Assembly: GCA_016932715.1 (NCBI GenBank)
Contig: JAFGCG010000010.1
Span: 1-64,000 of the forward strand
DNA: 64,000 nucleotides
Origin: Anaerolineales bacterium
GTDB lineage: Bacteria; Chloroflexota; Anaerolineae; Anaerolineales; Villigracilaceae
Direction: 5' to 3'
Part shown: in pieces, positions 1-9,405 of the stretch
How positions within the stretch are numbered: position 1 is the first letter of the stretch
How the letters are laid out: each line of letters starts with the position of its first letter
Program-made: the position numbers and the translations under genes
Notes under the pieces: generated by a model
Databases searched by the model: none
Told to the model about the DNA's origin: nothing
The model's input: the letters and a program-made list of their open reading frames with translations, nothing else

Positions 1-298
1 AGAGATGCGTCAAGAGACGACAGCAGTTCACGATGTCTTGAGCCTTTTTCGAGATAAGATTGTCCACGATGTCATGAACCCTAACACCTAACTCATTGAT
101 CAAACATTCCTGTACCGATAAGTCTTCGCTCGGACTGACCCACTGGGCGCTCACCTGCACTTGCACGATTTGCCAAGCAAATCGAGGTGCAAGTGTCGCG
201 AAGTCCTCTCTCAGTTCATGGAAGCCACTTCGACAGGCTCAGTGCGCCGCCTTTGGGCAGGTGCGTCTGTCCGTGAATCCGTGACAGAGTCCGTTTTC
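1..298. other. Intergenic stretch with hairpin repeats, no gene seen
   Basis: No convincing gene is visible before the end of glmS. The stretch holds two near-identical 16-nt segments (around 33-48 and 64-79, both beginning cacgatgtc), the hairpin listed at 152-198, and at about 227-240 a piece of the CTTCGACAGGCTCAG repeat class that recurs at the start of gcvPB. Short open frames here are made of repeat sequence. Confidence 0.5.
152..198. repeat. Hairpin repeat, CACCTGCACTTG type
   Basis: The outer arms CACTTGCA and TGCAAGTG enclose an inner stem CGATTTG/CAAATCG. The opening CACCTGCACTTG and the ending TGTCG are shared with the hairpin nested in the mobile element at 10788-10840. The inner stem recurs at 37396-37414. 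Confidence 0.6.
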
Positions 299-2086
299 CT
301 AATCCACTGTCAGCGTCTTCGACAAGTTCCTCGGGAAATCAGGGTCAAAGCCGCGCATGATGCTCATGTGGTAGGAGAGCATCTGCAGCGGCAGGACTCC
401 CAATAGGGCACTGATCTGCGCGTCCGACTTGGGGAGCACGATCACATCGTCGGCGTTGGCGTGCAGGCGCGGATCGTCCTCCGCGATGACGATCGTCCGG
501 GCGCCGCGGACCTTGACCTCGTTGATGCCGCTGATGATCAATGGCACATCTTTAGGACCCGCGACGAAAATGATCGGGAAATCCCTGCTCACCGCCGACA
601 GCGGTCCGTGTTTGAATTCGGTGGAAAGCATCCCTTCGCAGTGGGCGTAGGTGATTTCCTTCAGCTTCAAGGCGCCTTCGAGGGCGATGGGATAGGTCGC
701 GCCGTAGCCGAGACAATACATGTCCTCCCACGAGTTGATGTCTTTGGCAATCGATTCGACCTGCGCGCCGGTCGCGTCCATGGTTTGTTCCATCAGTTCC
801 GGGATGTGGTCCAGCTCGCGCGTGTCTTGTCCTGCCATGCGGTAGGCGAGGTACAGGAACGTGATGACCTGGTTGGTAAACGTCTTCGTGGCGGGAACGC
901 TGATCTCGTAGCCGCAGCACAGGGGCAGGCAGAACGAAGTCGCTTTCGTCAGCGTGGAACCGATGACGTTGGCGAGTCCGTAACACTCCATGCCGCGCTT
1001 CTCGGCGGCTTCCAGTGCGTTGAGCACATCCTTCGTCTCGCCCGATTGGCTGATGAAGAGTCCCACATCCTCATGTCCCACTGCGGGCGCATATTGCGGG
1101 ATGAACTGCGGCGCAAGCACAGGGATGGCGGGCCTGCCCGCCAGCTGCGCGAAGTAGACCGAGCCTGCCAGTGCCGCGTGATAGCTCGTTCCGCAGGCGA
1201 TGAAATACAAGTGGCGTGCTCTCTTCATCCTGTCCACGAGCTGTTCCACTTCGGGGCTGCCGTCGAGCAAGTGCAAAAGCTCGCGCGCCACTTGCGGCTG
1301 TTCGTGGATCTCTTTGAGCATGAAATGCGGATACCCGCCCTTCTGCACCGCATCCATCGACTCGCTGACCTGTTCGGGCGCGCGTTCGATCAGCCGGCCG
1401 TCCTTGACCGAGCGGACCTCCACGCGGTCGGCCCAGAGCGTGACGATCTCGCCATCCTGCGGGCGGATGATCGTGCGCGTGAGCGGCAGGATCGATGGCA
1501 GGTCGGACGAGACACAGGTGAAGCCTTCACCAAGTCCCACTACCATGCCCGAACCTTTTTTGAAGGCATAGAGCTTGTCGTCGTTCGCGCGCCCGATGAC
1601 GAAGGCATAATCACCCTGCAGGTCGCCGTATGCCAGGCGGATGGCGTCGATGAACTGGTAGCCGCGGTTGATGTAACGTTCCACCGCGTGGACGCAGGTC
1701 TCGCCGTCGTTCTGCGAGCGGACGGTCATGCCCTCGGCGATGAACTGTTCGCGCAGCTCGACGTTGTTCACCACGTTGCCATTGTGCGCTCCGACCATGT
1801 CGCCATCGGAGTCGATGTGCGGCTGCGAATTGACCTGCGAGGGTTCCCCGAACGTTGCCCAGCGCAACTGCGTGATGCCGCGCGACCCGGTCATCTCGGC
1901 GAAGCGATATTTCTCCGAGACGGCTTCCACCTTGCCAACATCCTTGCGCAGATCGATCGTGCCGTCCCTCAACGTCGCCGCGCCGACCGAGTCATAGCCG
2001 CGGTAGGTGAGTCGCTGCGCCGCTTCGATCAGGATCGGTCCAAGTTTTTCTTCTTTATTTGTTACGTATCCGAAGATACCGCACAT
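299..2086 (-). CDS. glmS: Glutamine--fructose-6-phosphate aminotransferase (isomerizing)
   Basis: GlmS makes glucosamine-6-phosphate from fructose-6-phosphate and glutamine, the first step towards UDP-GlcNAc, in the cytoplasm. The protein starts MCGIFGYV, so Cys2 becomes the N-terminal nucleophile of the class II glutamine amidotransferase domain (about residues 1-220). Two SIS sugar-isomerase domains follow; FIACGTSYHAALAG near residue 310 and FISQSGETKDVLNAL are the sugar-phosphate loops. The C-terminus KTLTVD is typical. At 595 residues it is near the usual 600-610. An AGGAG site precedes the ATG. It follows the DUF1786 gene by 52 nt on the same strand. No glmS ribozyme is evident upstream. 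Confidence 0.97.
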   Translation of the reverse strand: MCGIFGYVTNKEEKLGPILIEAAQRLTYRGYDSVGAATLRDGTIDLRKDVGKVEAVSEKYRFAEMTGSRGITQLRWATFGEPSQVNSQPHIDSDGDMVGAHNGNVVNNVELREQFIAEGMTVRSQNDGETCVHAVERYINRGYQFIDAIRLAYGDLQGDYAFVIGRANDDKLYAFKKGSGMVVGLGEGFTCVSSDLPSILPLTRTIIRPQDGEIVTLWADRVEVRSVKDGRLIERAPEQVSESMDAVQKGGYPHFMLKEIHEQPQVARELLHLLDGSPEVEQLVDRMKRARHLYFIACGTSYHAALAGSVYFAQLAGRPAIPVLAPQFIPQYAPAVGHEDVGLFISQSGETKDVLNALEAAEKRGMECYGLANVIGSTLTKATSFCLPLCCGYEISVPATKTFTNQVITFLYLAYRMAGQDTRELDHIPELMEQTMDATGAQVESIAKDINSWEDMYCLGYGATYPIALEGALKLKEITYAHCEGMLSTEFKHGPLSAVSRDFPIIFVAGPKDVPLIISGINEVKVRGARTIVIAEDDPRLHANADDVIVLPKSDAQISALLGVLPLQMLSYHMSIMRGFDPDFPRNLSKTLTVD

Positions 2087-2138
2087 TTATTTTTCTCCTC
2101 GATAATTTGTAGGGGCGGGGTCATCCTGCCTTGGGCAG

Positions 2139-3332
2139 TTAATTATCCCACGGTGCGACGCCGCCTCCGCGTCCGTCTCGCAGCGACCCGTGGATTGCTT
2201 CCGTTAAACCAGGTATGACCTCCGCTGTGGCTGCCAGCAGGCCAAAACAGCCCGCGATCATCATGTCACCATATGAGGTTGCGAAGTACGGACGTAACCG
2301 ACCATGGACGATGGACGATTGACCATGGTCTATGGTCTGTGGTCTATCGTCTCTCGTCCGAAACATCGATCTCCTCGGTCCCGTCACCACCACATCAAAA
2401 TCGTCTTTGCCAAATTCAAACTTATCCTGCGCGTACATCAGCGCGCCGTGCCCCATGTCATTGAAGACATCTTCGTGTTTCAATGTGCCCTCTGCCAGGG
2501 CTCGCAACAATGACTCCAGCTTGGGTAAATCGATCTCACCTGTATGATGTTCGAAGACCCCTTCGATGCCCATTTCACCCAGGCGGAAGGCGAGCGTATG
2601 GAAATTCCCCACATTGCAAATGATCTTTTGCTTGCGCCCAGCGACAACTGGGTCGAAGCTGGCGCCTAAAACGGAGGCCGGCGCGGTATCCATCACCACC
2701 AGCGGACAGGGCAGCTCGCCAGCCGAGTCCGCCACGGATTGCAGGCGGGTCATGATTTTCGGAATAGTAGAGGAAAGAAAGGCGAAAGAGGAAAGAGAAT
2801 TTTTGGCACGGATGCGCTCGTCCAGGTAATCGAACCGGAACTGACGATCGGATACCCCTGCAGGCGCGTTGCCATGATCGAAGACGGCGACCGCAATGGC
2901 TTCGAGATCATTCAGCGACACGCCGTAATCTTCGAAGGTTTTGGAAATCAATTCGAAGTCGAAATCTCTTAATTCGAGACGATGGACGATGGACGATAGA
3001 CCATGTGCTTCGTCTTCAGAGATTATTTTTATCCCCAGCGCCTCAACCTTCTCCAGTTCATCATTGAGCGTCGTCGCGGCGGAGGGCGTCATGTAGACAG
3101 GGATCCCTGCCCGCGCGGCTTCTTCGATCGCCCAGGCCGAGGGTCCGCCTCCCATCTGGTGGCCGGTCAGCAGGAGTGGGGTCCGCGCCGCGAGCGCCTG
3201 CCTGACGCGGCGATGGATCATCATGGTGGGGGAGGGCAGGACCAGCTTGAAACCGTTCTCGAGGTCGAGGCGGGAATCGCAGAGGAAAATATCCTGCGTA
3301 CCGGTACCAATATCTACCGTTAAGATTTTCAT
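2139..3332 (-). CDS. DUF1786 family protein with embedded micro-repeats
   Basis: The N-terminus MKILTVDIGTGTQDIFL resembles an ASKHA-type phosphate-binding loop, and the whole protein matches the DUF1786 family, often labelled pyruvate formate-lyase activating-like, with no established reaction. A GGAGG site precedes the ATG. Three micro-repeat tracts are translated in frame: HGLSSIVHRL (2976-3005), a stretch near NSLSSFAFLSS (2769-2800), and an Arg/Asp/His-rich stretch about 60-90 residues before the C-terminus (2301-2361). These look like insertions into surface loops. The gene is probably cotranscribed with glmS downstream. The family call comes from recognising the sequence, and the function is unknown. 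Confidence 0.75.
   Translation of the reverse strand: MKILTVDIGTGTQDIFLCDSRLDLENGFKLVLPSPTMMIHRRVRQALAARTPLLLTGHQMGGGPSAWAIEEAARAGIPVYMTPSAATTLNDELEKVEALGIKIISEDEAHGLSSIVHRLELRDFDFELISKTFEDYGVSLNDLEAIAVAVFDHGNAPAGVSDRQFRFDYLDERIRAKNSLSSFAFLSSTIPKIMTRLQSVADSAGELPCPLVVMDTAPASVLGASFDPVVAGRKQKIICNVGNFHTLAFRLGEMGIEGVFEHHTGEIDLPKLESLLRALAEGTLKHEDVFNDMGHGALMYAQDKFEFGKDDFDVVVTGPRRSMFRTRDDRPQTIDHGQSSIVHGRLRPYFATSYGDMMIAGCFGLLAATAEVIPGLTEAIHGSLRDGRGGGVAPWDN
2301..2361. repeat. Inverted micro-repeat array inside the DUF1786 gene
   Basis: Units of the form GGACGATGGACGATTGACC are followed by inverted units TGGTCTATGGTCTGTGG. The two halves can pair into one long imperfect hairpin. Length and frame keep the surrounding reading frame open. 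The same unit type recurs at 2976-3005 and 21727-21796. Confidence 0.8.
2769..2800. repeat. GGAAAGA micro-repeat inside the DUF1786 gene
   Basis: This purine-rich tract of degenerate GGAAAGA/GCGAAAGA units is read in frame. The same unit family occurs inside recJ and the bi-domain oxidoreductase gene. Confidence 0.7.
2976..3005. repeat. GACGATGGACGATAGACC micro-repeat in the DUF1786 gene
   Basis: Three degenerate units of GACGATG or GACGATAGACCATG are present. It is a second copy in the same gene of the unit type at 2301-2361, again in frame. Confidence 0.75.
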
Positions 3333-3341
3333 AGCGTTCCT

Positions 3342-3364
3342 CCCCTCTCCCTTTAGGAGAGGGG
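3342..3364. repeat. Hairpin overlapping the DUF1786 gene leader
   Basis: Perfect 9-bp arms CCCCTCTCC and GGAGAGGGG surround a 5-nt loop. The arm nearest the gene abuts the GGAGG ribosome-binding site of the gene starting at 3332, so folding could influence its translation. The palindrome has the look of a dispersed repeat. Confidence 0.6.
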
Positions 3365-3377
3365 CAGGGGGTGAGGG

Positions 3378-4250
3378 TTAAACCTCAATCCCAAGCCAGA
3401 TGCGAATGAAATACCCGATGATGAACGAGAAAGTTGCGACACCCAGGCTCAAACCTGCCATCTCCAAAAACCTTGTACGGAACGATTCGCCCTTGGCAAC
3501 CGAGATGTAGTAATTGAATACTGCGATAATCACCACAGCAATGCTGAGTGTAATGATCAGATCAAGAATATAGTTTTCAAATAACAAATAGGGCAGCACC
3601 AGCAACGCGACCGTGATAATGTAGGCAATCCCGGTATAAATCGCCGCGCGCACGGGATGCTTGCTGGTATCTTCCGAACGCGTGGAAAGATACTCACTCG
3701 CCGCCATGGACAGGGAGGCGGCGATGCCGGTGATGAGTCCGGAAAGGGCGATCAGTTTCACGTCCTGCAGAGCCAGCGTCAGCCCCGCCAGGGCGCCGGT
3801 TAATTCCACCAGGGCGTCATTGAGGCCGAGTACGATCGAGCCCGCGTAGCGCAGCCGCTCCTCGTCCAGCATGTTGATCAGCCGTTCCTCATGCACATCC
3901 TCCTCATGCTGAAGATCCACCGCTTCCGGGATGGTGCTGGAGACAGCTGCATAATTCTTCTGGGCGGACTCTTCCCCGCGCTCCATTAATTTGATGCCAA
4001 AGGTGAAGCCAAAAGCCACGCTGATGAGATAGTAGAACCAAACGAAGAACCAGCGCGGCTGGACATCCTGATTTGTGTATTTCTTCCAGCTATTGTAATG
4101 GCGCAGTTCATCATCTCCGATCTGCTCGATGATCTTTGCGTTTTCAGGTGATTTGACTCTTTTTGCTAGGCGCTTGTAAATGTGGTGTTCGGTGATTTCT
4201 GTCTGTTGAAATGCCAGGACTTGTTTGCGAACACTTTCGGAAAGCTGCAT
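3378..4250 (-). CDS. Ferritin-like/VIT1 (CCC1) membrane metal transporter
   Basis: The protein fuses an N-terminal rubrerythrin/ferritin-like four-helix segment (about residues 1-90) to a VIT1/CCC1 transporter domain with about five membrane segments. Metal-ligand residues are visible in FQQTEITEHHIYKRL and DDELRHYNSW. The transporter part carries the family sequence GLNDALVELTGALAGL and AASLSMAASEYLSTRSE. Such membrane-bound ferritins move or detoxify Fe(II) and Mn(II). AAGGAGAG precedes the ATG. The gene is divergent from the cyclase gene across a 217-nt spacer. Confidence 0.85.
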   Translation of the reverse strand: MQLSESVRKQVLAFQQTEITEHHIYKRLAKRVKSPENAKIIEQIGDDELRHYNSWKKYTNQDVQPRWFFVWFYYLISVAFGFTFGIKLMERGEESAQKNYAAVSSTIPEAVDLQHEEDVHEERLINMLDEERLRYAGSIVLGLNDALVELTGALAGLTLALQDVKLIALSGLITGIAASLSMAASEYLSTRSEDTSKHPVRAAIYTGIAYIITVALLVLPYLLFENYILDLIITLSIAVVIIAVFNYYISVAKGESFRTRFLEMAGLSLGVATFSFIIGYFIRIWLGIEV

Positions 4251-4467
4251 TTTACTCTCCTTGATTTAGATGCCTGTATTGTAAGCCATTTTACATCTTC
4301 TTTTTGTTCCCGGCTCTTTCAGGCTTTTGGCACGCGCTAAACGATTGCCCGGGTATATGTGTAATTTCCCTGTATCTCATAAATTTGTTTACACTCGGTC
4401 TCCCATTTAATTCGGAGTAGCGGTATCATATTGAGGCTATCCTGGAAACCAATATGGAGTTGTCTGA

Positions 4468-7400
4468 ATGTCTAACCTCGCGCTGACGGAACTGCTTGCC
4501 AGCTACGTCCCCAGGCTCATTCGAAACAGAGTCATCGCAGATCCATCTCCCATCGAATCACCGGTTGCAGAGGAATTTCAGGCTGCCATTTTGTTCGCTG
4601 ATATTTCCGGCTTTACGCTTCTCACGGAGCGCATGGCTGAAATGGGACCTACCGGGGTGGAGACGCTGGCGCGGATCCTCAATGAATATTTTGGCCAACT
4701 GATCGATATTATTCACAATTATGGGGGCGATGTGGTCAAGTTCGCGGGCGATGCCGTGATCGCGGTTTGGCCCATCGTCCCGGACCGGCCTTTCGAGGCG
4801 GCGGTGCCGGCCCCCCCGAGCCCCGTTTCACGCGCGGATCAATGGCAATGGACGATGCGCGCCGCCGAATGTGCCATCGAAGTTCACAAGCGGCTGACCA
4901 ATTACAGCGTCGAGAATGCCAACCTGTATCTTAAACTCGTGGTCAGCATGGGGAAGATCGATACCGCGCACGTGGGCGGGGTATTCAACCGCTGGGAATT
5001 CCTGATGACCGGCGCGCCGCTCGTGGAGCTGGGCATTGCCAACAATATTGCCAAAGCAGGTGAAATCCTGATCACCCCTGCGGCCTGGAAATTGATCCGG
5101 AATGACTGCAATGCCGAGACAATGGAATTCGAACTCAAGGATGCCATTGCGCAGGGCGGGCGTCTCGAAAGCCTCAACAAACCGTCCTCCATATTCAGCT
5201 TACCTAAAAAGCCCGTTATCCCCGAGGGGGCTGAAAATTCGCTGCGCCCCTATATTCCCGGCGCGGTGATCAACCGCCTGACAGCGGGCCAGGGCAGCTG
5301 GATCGCGGAGTTACGGCGTGTGACCATTCTTTTCATCAACCTGCCCGATCTCGATCAACATACCGAATTGGAGAATGCGCAAAATATCGCCCGCCTGGTG
5401 CAGAAATCGGTCTATCGCTATGAGGGCAGCATCAACAAAATCAACGTGGATGATAAGGGCATTACCATTGTTGCCGCCCTGGGGCTGCCTCCCTTTTCCC
5501 ATGAAGATGACCCGGCGCGCGGCGTGCAGTCTGCCCTGATGGTTCGCAAGGAACTGACGAATCTCAATATCCGCAGCCACATTGGAATTACGACCGGTCA
5601 TATTTTCTGCGGATCGATCGGAAATGATTCGCGGCGCGAGTATACGATCATCGGGAATGCTGTGAACCTCTCGGCGCGCCTGATGGGGGCAGCCAGCCAT
5701 CAGGACGAATTGATCGTGAAGCATGGAATTCCTATCCTGTGCGATCGGGTTACGTATGACAGCGCCAAAGAAGCGGTGGAGTTCGAGACCATCGCGCCGC
5801 AGCATGTCAAGGGCCGGACCGAACCGGTCGAGGTCTTCCATCCTCTTGAACTGCGAAAAAGCGTGATCCGCCCGAAGACCGAATTGATCGGTCGTCAGGA
5901 GGAAAAGGCACTGATCGCCAGCGCACTGCAGGAGTTGACGCGCGGTACACCACATCAAACCATCGTCCTGCAGGGGGAGGTGGGAATTGGCAAATCGCGC
6001 CTGTTCGAAGATCTTGTCCGTCAGGCAGAGACATTGCATGTAAAAATGTTCGTAGGCAGCGGGGATACCATCGAAAAGTCCAATCCTTACCATGCCTGGC
6101 GTCCCATCTTCAACAGGATTTTTGGAATTGAAGAATTGCTTGCCAAAGGCGACTCCACGGAAGAGGCGCGCCTCGCGCTTCAGAACAAGGTCATTGAAAA
6201 ACTGGCAAGGATCGATCCTGACCTCGCGCGTTACGCTCCCCTGGCTGATGTTGTTTTGCCAATTTCCCTGGCTGATAATGAATTGACTTCAGCCATGTCA
6301 GGTGAGATTCGCGGCGGCAATGTCCGCGAACTGCTAACCCGTCTGCTGTCTTTTGAGGCGAGCCAGGCGCCCCTGTTGATCGTCATGGAAGATCTGCACT
6401 GGTTCGATTCAGCCTCCTGGGCGCTGCTGGTGGATGTCCAGCAAAAGGTGCAGCCGCTCTTCCTGGCTCTGAATACGCGCCCGTTGTCTGACCCGCTCCC
6501 GGCGCCATTCAAACAAATCATCGATACGCCAGACGCACGGCTGGTCAGGCTGGAAGCCATGATGCTCGATGACGTGGAAGCCCTGGTGTGCCAGCGCCTG
6601 GGCGTCAAGTCGGTCCCACAGATGATCGGCCGGTTGATCCGCGAAAAATCGGAGGGGAATCCCTTCTTCGCGGAGGAGTTGGCATATGCGCTGCGTGATT
6701 CAGAGATCCTGGTGATCGAGAATCAGGAATGCCGGGTGGATGCGCGCTTCATCGATATCGAGGGCCTCACACTCCCGGACACGCTGCAAGCCGCCATCAC
6801 GAATCGGATCGACAGCCTCGACCCCGCGCAGCAGCTGACGCTGAAAGTTGCCAGCGTGATCGGGCGCATCTTCGCTTTTCGTGTCCTGCAGGCGGTCCAC
6901 CCCATCGAGGCGGACAAGCCTGCCCTTTACGATTGCCTGGAAACCCTGACGCGTCTGAGCCTGACCCTGGTCGAATCCGAAGCGCCTGACCTTGCCTACG
7001 TCTTCAAACATGCATTGACCCAGGAAGTCGCCTACAACCTGATGCTCTTCTCCCAGCGCCGGCAGTTGCATCAGGCGGTTGCGGAGTGGATCGAAAAGAA
7101 CTACGAAAAAAATCTCGAAGCGTATTACACCATCCTGGCGCATCACTGGTCGCAGGCTGCCGAAACAACGGAAGCGCTGCGGAACAGTCATGCTCTCCTG
7201 AAGGCTGTGGAATATCTCGACAAGGCTGGCGAGCAGGCTGTGCAGAACTATGCCAATAAGGAAGTGATCCAGCTTTTCAGCCAGGCCCTCGAGCTGGATC
7301 AGAAGCTGCCGGGACCCGAGGTTGGGCGTCTGGCGCGCGAACGGCAGATCCCGCAAAAAGCACGCGGGACTATAGTCCGCAGGGCGCGCTGGCACAGCCG

Positions 7401-8787
7401 AATCGGATTGGCGTACTACGGCATCGGTTCCCTGCCAGATTGCGAAAAGCATGTCCGCAAAGCCCTGCAGCTATTGGGATATCCCATTCCGAAATCCAAG
7501 ACCCAATTTGCTCTGGGTTTGCTGCCTCAAATCGTCCGTCAGGTGTTCCATCGCTACTTCCCGACGCGTTATATCGGGTCCCTTAAAGAGCAGGAGCGGG
7601 AAGTTGCCATTGAAGTTTCCCGTCTTTACGAGCTGTTGGGAAGAAGTTATTTCTATTCCCAGGACACGCTTCCCATCGTGTATTGTGTCCTGCGGTTTGT
7701 GAACATTGCCGAAAGAGCGGGTCCTTCCCCTGAACTGGCGTCTGCGTATGCGGGTCTGGCGATCCTGGCCGGTTTTGCTCAGTTACATTCCCTGGCAGAT
7801 GCTTATGTCGATCGAGCCCTGACGGTTGCCGAAAATGTGGATCAGCCTTCCAACCGTATCACAGTCGCAGTCATGGCCGGGGTCTACAAGATCACGGTGG
7901 GGAAATGGGAGGAGATCCGCATCCGGGCAAAGGAAGCCAGGGCGCTCTGTGAGCAATTGGGGGATTACCGCCAGTGGGGAGACAGCATGGAGGTATTGGG
8001 CGAGAGTGCCTTGATCGCAGGCGATCTTCCGTACGCCCTCCAGATCCTGAAGACATTGCTGGAGGATGCACGCCGGCGGCGGAATCCTTTACAGGTCTGC
8101 TGGGGATTGTTTGGTGTGGCTGCGATCTATATCCGGACGGGGGATGTGGCAACAGCCATTCCGATGCTGGAGGAGGAGCTGCAGATCCTGGAAGAGCTTC
8201 CCAATCTTGCCTCTGCGATCAACGCCAACGGACAGCTGGCTCTGGCTCATTTGCGACTCGGCCGCTACGACGAGGCGGTTATGTATGCCGATAAGGTGAT
8301 CGATCTGGCAGCGAATAAGTCCCCAACGGTTTATTCCATGGATGTCGGGTTTTCCGCCGCGGCGGAGGTCTATTTCGAACTGTGGGAAAAGGCGTTTCGG
8401 AAATCCAACCGGGGACTGGATATTGCCCAGCATAAACTGTACGCTGGAAAGGCACTCAGCCTCCTGCGTGCCTTTCGGAAGGTCTTTCCCATCGGTCAAC
8501 CCTATGCCTATTATTACCAGGGCCGGTATGAAGAGTTAACGGACAAACCTCACATGGCTGTCAAAACCTGGCGCAGGGGCCTGGAAGCGGCACGGAAACT
8601 CAACCTGCCGTATGAAGAGGGTTTGATCCGGGTTAAGCTGGGATCTCTTTCACGGGAAGACCCACAGACGTGCCGGGGGCACTTGGAGCGCGCAATCCAA
8701 ATCTTCGAGCAGATGGGGGCAGTTCACGAACTGCGGTTCGCAAAGTGGGCCTGGGAGGCGCTCGATTCGAAGAACCGGGTGTCATAA
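4468..8787 (+). CDS. Soluble-adenylyl-cyclase-type protein: two class III cyclase domains, ATPase, TPR
   Basis: This 1439-residue cytoplasmic protein probably makes cAMP in response to a cell signal. Cyclase domain 1 (about residues 35-240) has the metal site FADISGFT (Asp45) and KFAGDAVIAV, but lacks the Asn/Arg transition-state pair. Cyclase domain 2 (about 285-470) lacks the first metal Asp (FINLPDLDQ) but keeps GNAVNLSARL. The two should form one composite active site, as in mammalian ADCY10. An AAA/NTPase module follows, with P-loop GEVGIGKSR near residue 505 and Walker B LLIVMEDLHWFD near 640. The C-terminal half is TPR-like helical repeats. The architecture is seen directly; cyclase activity and bicarbonate sensing are inferred. 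Confidence 0.9.
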   Translation: MSNLALTELLASYVPRLIRNRVIADPSPIESPVAEEFQAAILFADISGFTLLTERMAEMGPTGVETLARILNEYFGQLIDIIHNYGGDVVKFAGDAVIAVWPIVPDRPFEAAVPAPPSPVSRADQWQWTMRAAECAIEVHKRLTNYSVENANLYLKLVVSMGKIDTAHVGGVFNRWEFLMTGAPLVELGIANNIAKAGEILITPAAWKLIRNDCNAETMEFELKDAIAQGGRLESLNKPSSIFSLPKKPVIPEGAENSLRPYIPGAVINRLTAGQGSWIAELRRVTILFINLPDLDQHTELENAQNIARLVQKSVYRYEGSINKINVDDKGITIVAALGLPPFSHEDDPARGVQSALMVRKELTNLNIRSHIGITTGHIFCGSIGNDSRREYTIIGNAVNLSARLMGAASHQDELIVKHGIPILCDRVTYDSAKEAVEFETIAPQHVKGRTEPVEVFHPLELRKSVIRPKTELIGRQEEKALIASALQELTRGTPHQTIVLQGEVGIGKSRLFEDLVRQAETLHVKMFVGSGDTIEKSNPYHAWRPIFNRIFGIEELLAKGDSTEEARLALQNKVIEKLARIDPDLARYAPLADVVLPISLADNELTSAMSGEIRGGNVRELLTRLLSFEASQAPLLIVMEDLHWFDSASWALLVDVQQKVQPLFLALNTRPLSDPLPAPFKQIIDTPDARLVRLEAMMLDDVEALVCQRLGVKSVPQMIGRLIREKSEGNPFFAEELAYALRDSEILVIENQECRVDARFIDIEGLTLPDTLQAAITNRIDSLDPAQQLTLKVASVIGRIFAFRVLQAVHPIEADKPALYDCLETLTRLSLTLVESEAPDLAYVFKHALTQEVAYNLMLFSQRRQLHQAVAEWIEKNYEKNLEAYYTILAHHWSQAAETTEALRNSHALLKAVEYLDKAGEQAVQNYANKEVIQLFSQALELDQKLPGPEVGRLARERQIPQKARGTIVRRARWHSRIGLAYYGIGSLPDCEKHVRKALQLLGYPIPKSKTQFALGLLPQIVRQVFHRYFPTRYIGSLKEQEREVAIEVSRLYELLGRSYFYSQDTLPIVYCVLRFVNIAERAGPSPELASAYAGLAILAGFAQLHSLADAYVDRALTVAENVDQPSNRITVAVMAGVYKITVGKWEEIRIRAKEARALCEQLGDYRQWGDSMEVLGESALIAGDLPYALQILKTLLEDARRRRNPLQVCWGLFGVAAIYIRTGDVATAIPMLEEELQILEELPNLASAINANGQLALAHLRLGRYDEAVMYADKVIDLAANKSPTVYSMDVGFSAAAEVYFELWEKAFRKSNRGLDIAQHKLYAGKALSLLRAFRKVFPIGQPYAYYYQGRYEELTDKPHMAVKTWRRGLEAARKLNLPYEEGLIRVKLGSLSREDPQTCRGHLERAIQIFEQMGAVHELRFAKWAWEALDSKNRVS

Positions 8788-8796
8788 GCTTTGAGG

Positions 8797-9405
8797 CTAC
8801 CCAAGCATTCCCTTCCATAACTGGAACAGTCCAAAGCCAAACAAGGCGATTGCGGAAACGCCTAACAGGATGCGATTGATTTTGGGTCCCAGCTGCCGCG
8901 CAGAACCGAAGACGAGGATGGTTACACCAAGACACAGGATCATCGTCGCGTAGAAGCCAGCCAGGAAGCCCAATCCGTGAGTTGGCGTTTCGCGCCAGCC
9001 TGCCAGAAGGATGGGTCCCGTTACCAGACTCCAGAAAATGTACGGACTGGGGTTCAGCATATTGATCAATGCAGCTTTGAAAACACTTTGCTGCGTTCCG
9101 GTCTCTGCCGAGGGAAGGTTTGGATCCCAGTTTTTCCAGGTTTTGCAGGCGCTGTAGGCGAGATATAAAATAAATAATCCCCCGCCGATGTAGAGAAATC
9201 GCTGCAGCCAGGCTGGGACCTGGCTGAGCGCCAATAAACAAAGGGCAATAATGGGACCGTCACTGATCAATGGGGCGAGGCTGGCTGGGAGAGTCCGTCT
9301 CCAGCCTTTGGTCAGGGTTTGGGAGATGAGGTAGGTCTGGAAGGGACCAGGCTGCACGGCTGCGGCGAACCCGTAGCCAATGCCCTGTACGATGTAAAGC
9401 CACAT
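8797..9405 (-). CDS. LysE/RhtB family exporter
   Basis: This integral membrane protein of 202 residues has about six hydrophobic segments and the family start YGFAAAVQPGPFQTYLIS, where the QPGP turn is diagnostic of LysE/RhtB amino acid exporters. The substrate cannot be told. Its ATG overlaps the stop of the upstream gene (TAATG), so translation is probably coupled to the flavin-binding protein gene before it. Confidence 0.85.
   Translation of the reverse strand: MWLYIVQGIGYGFAAAVQPGPFQTYLISQTLTKGWRRTLPASLAPLISDGPIIALCLLALSQVPAWLQRFLYIGGGLFILYLAYSACKTWKNWDPNLPSAETGTQQSVFKAALINMLNPSPYIFWSLVTGPILLAGWRETPTHGLGFLAGFYATMILCLGVTILVFGSARQLGPKINRILLGVSAIALFGFGLFQLWKGMLG

Noticed and set aside
96-406. 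Small open frames before and over the end of glmS
   Set aside because: They consist of hairpin and repeat sequence, without ribosome-binding sites or recognisable domains.
2087-2138. glmS ribozyme upstream of glmS
   Set aside because: The gap is only 52 nt, does not show the conserved core, and the upstream gene is cotranscribed.
461-2218. A 585-codon open frame on the plus strand opposite glmS
   Set aside because: It is a shadow of the GC-rich minus-strand glmS gene. Its protein has no recognisable domain and is rich in Arg, Asp and Ala.
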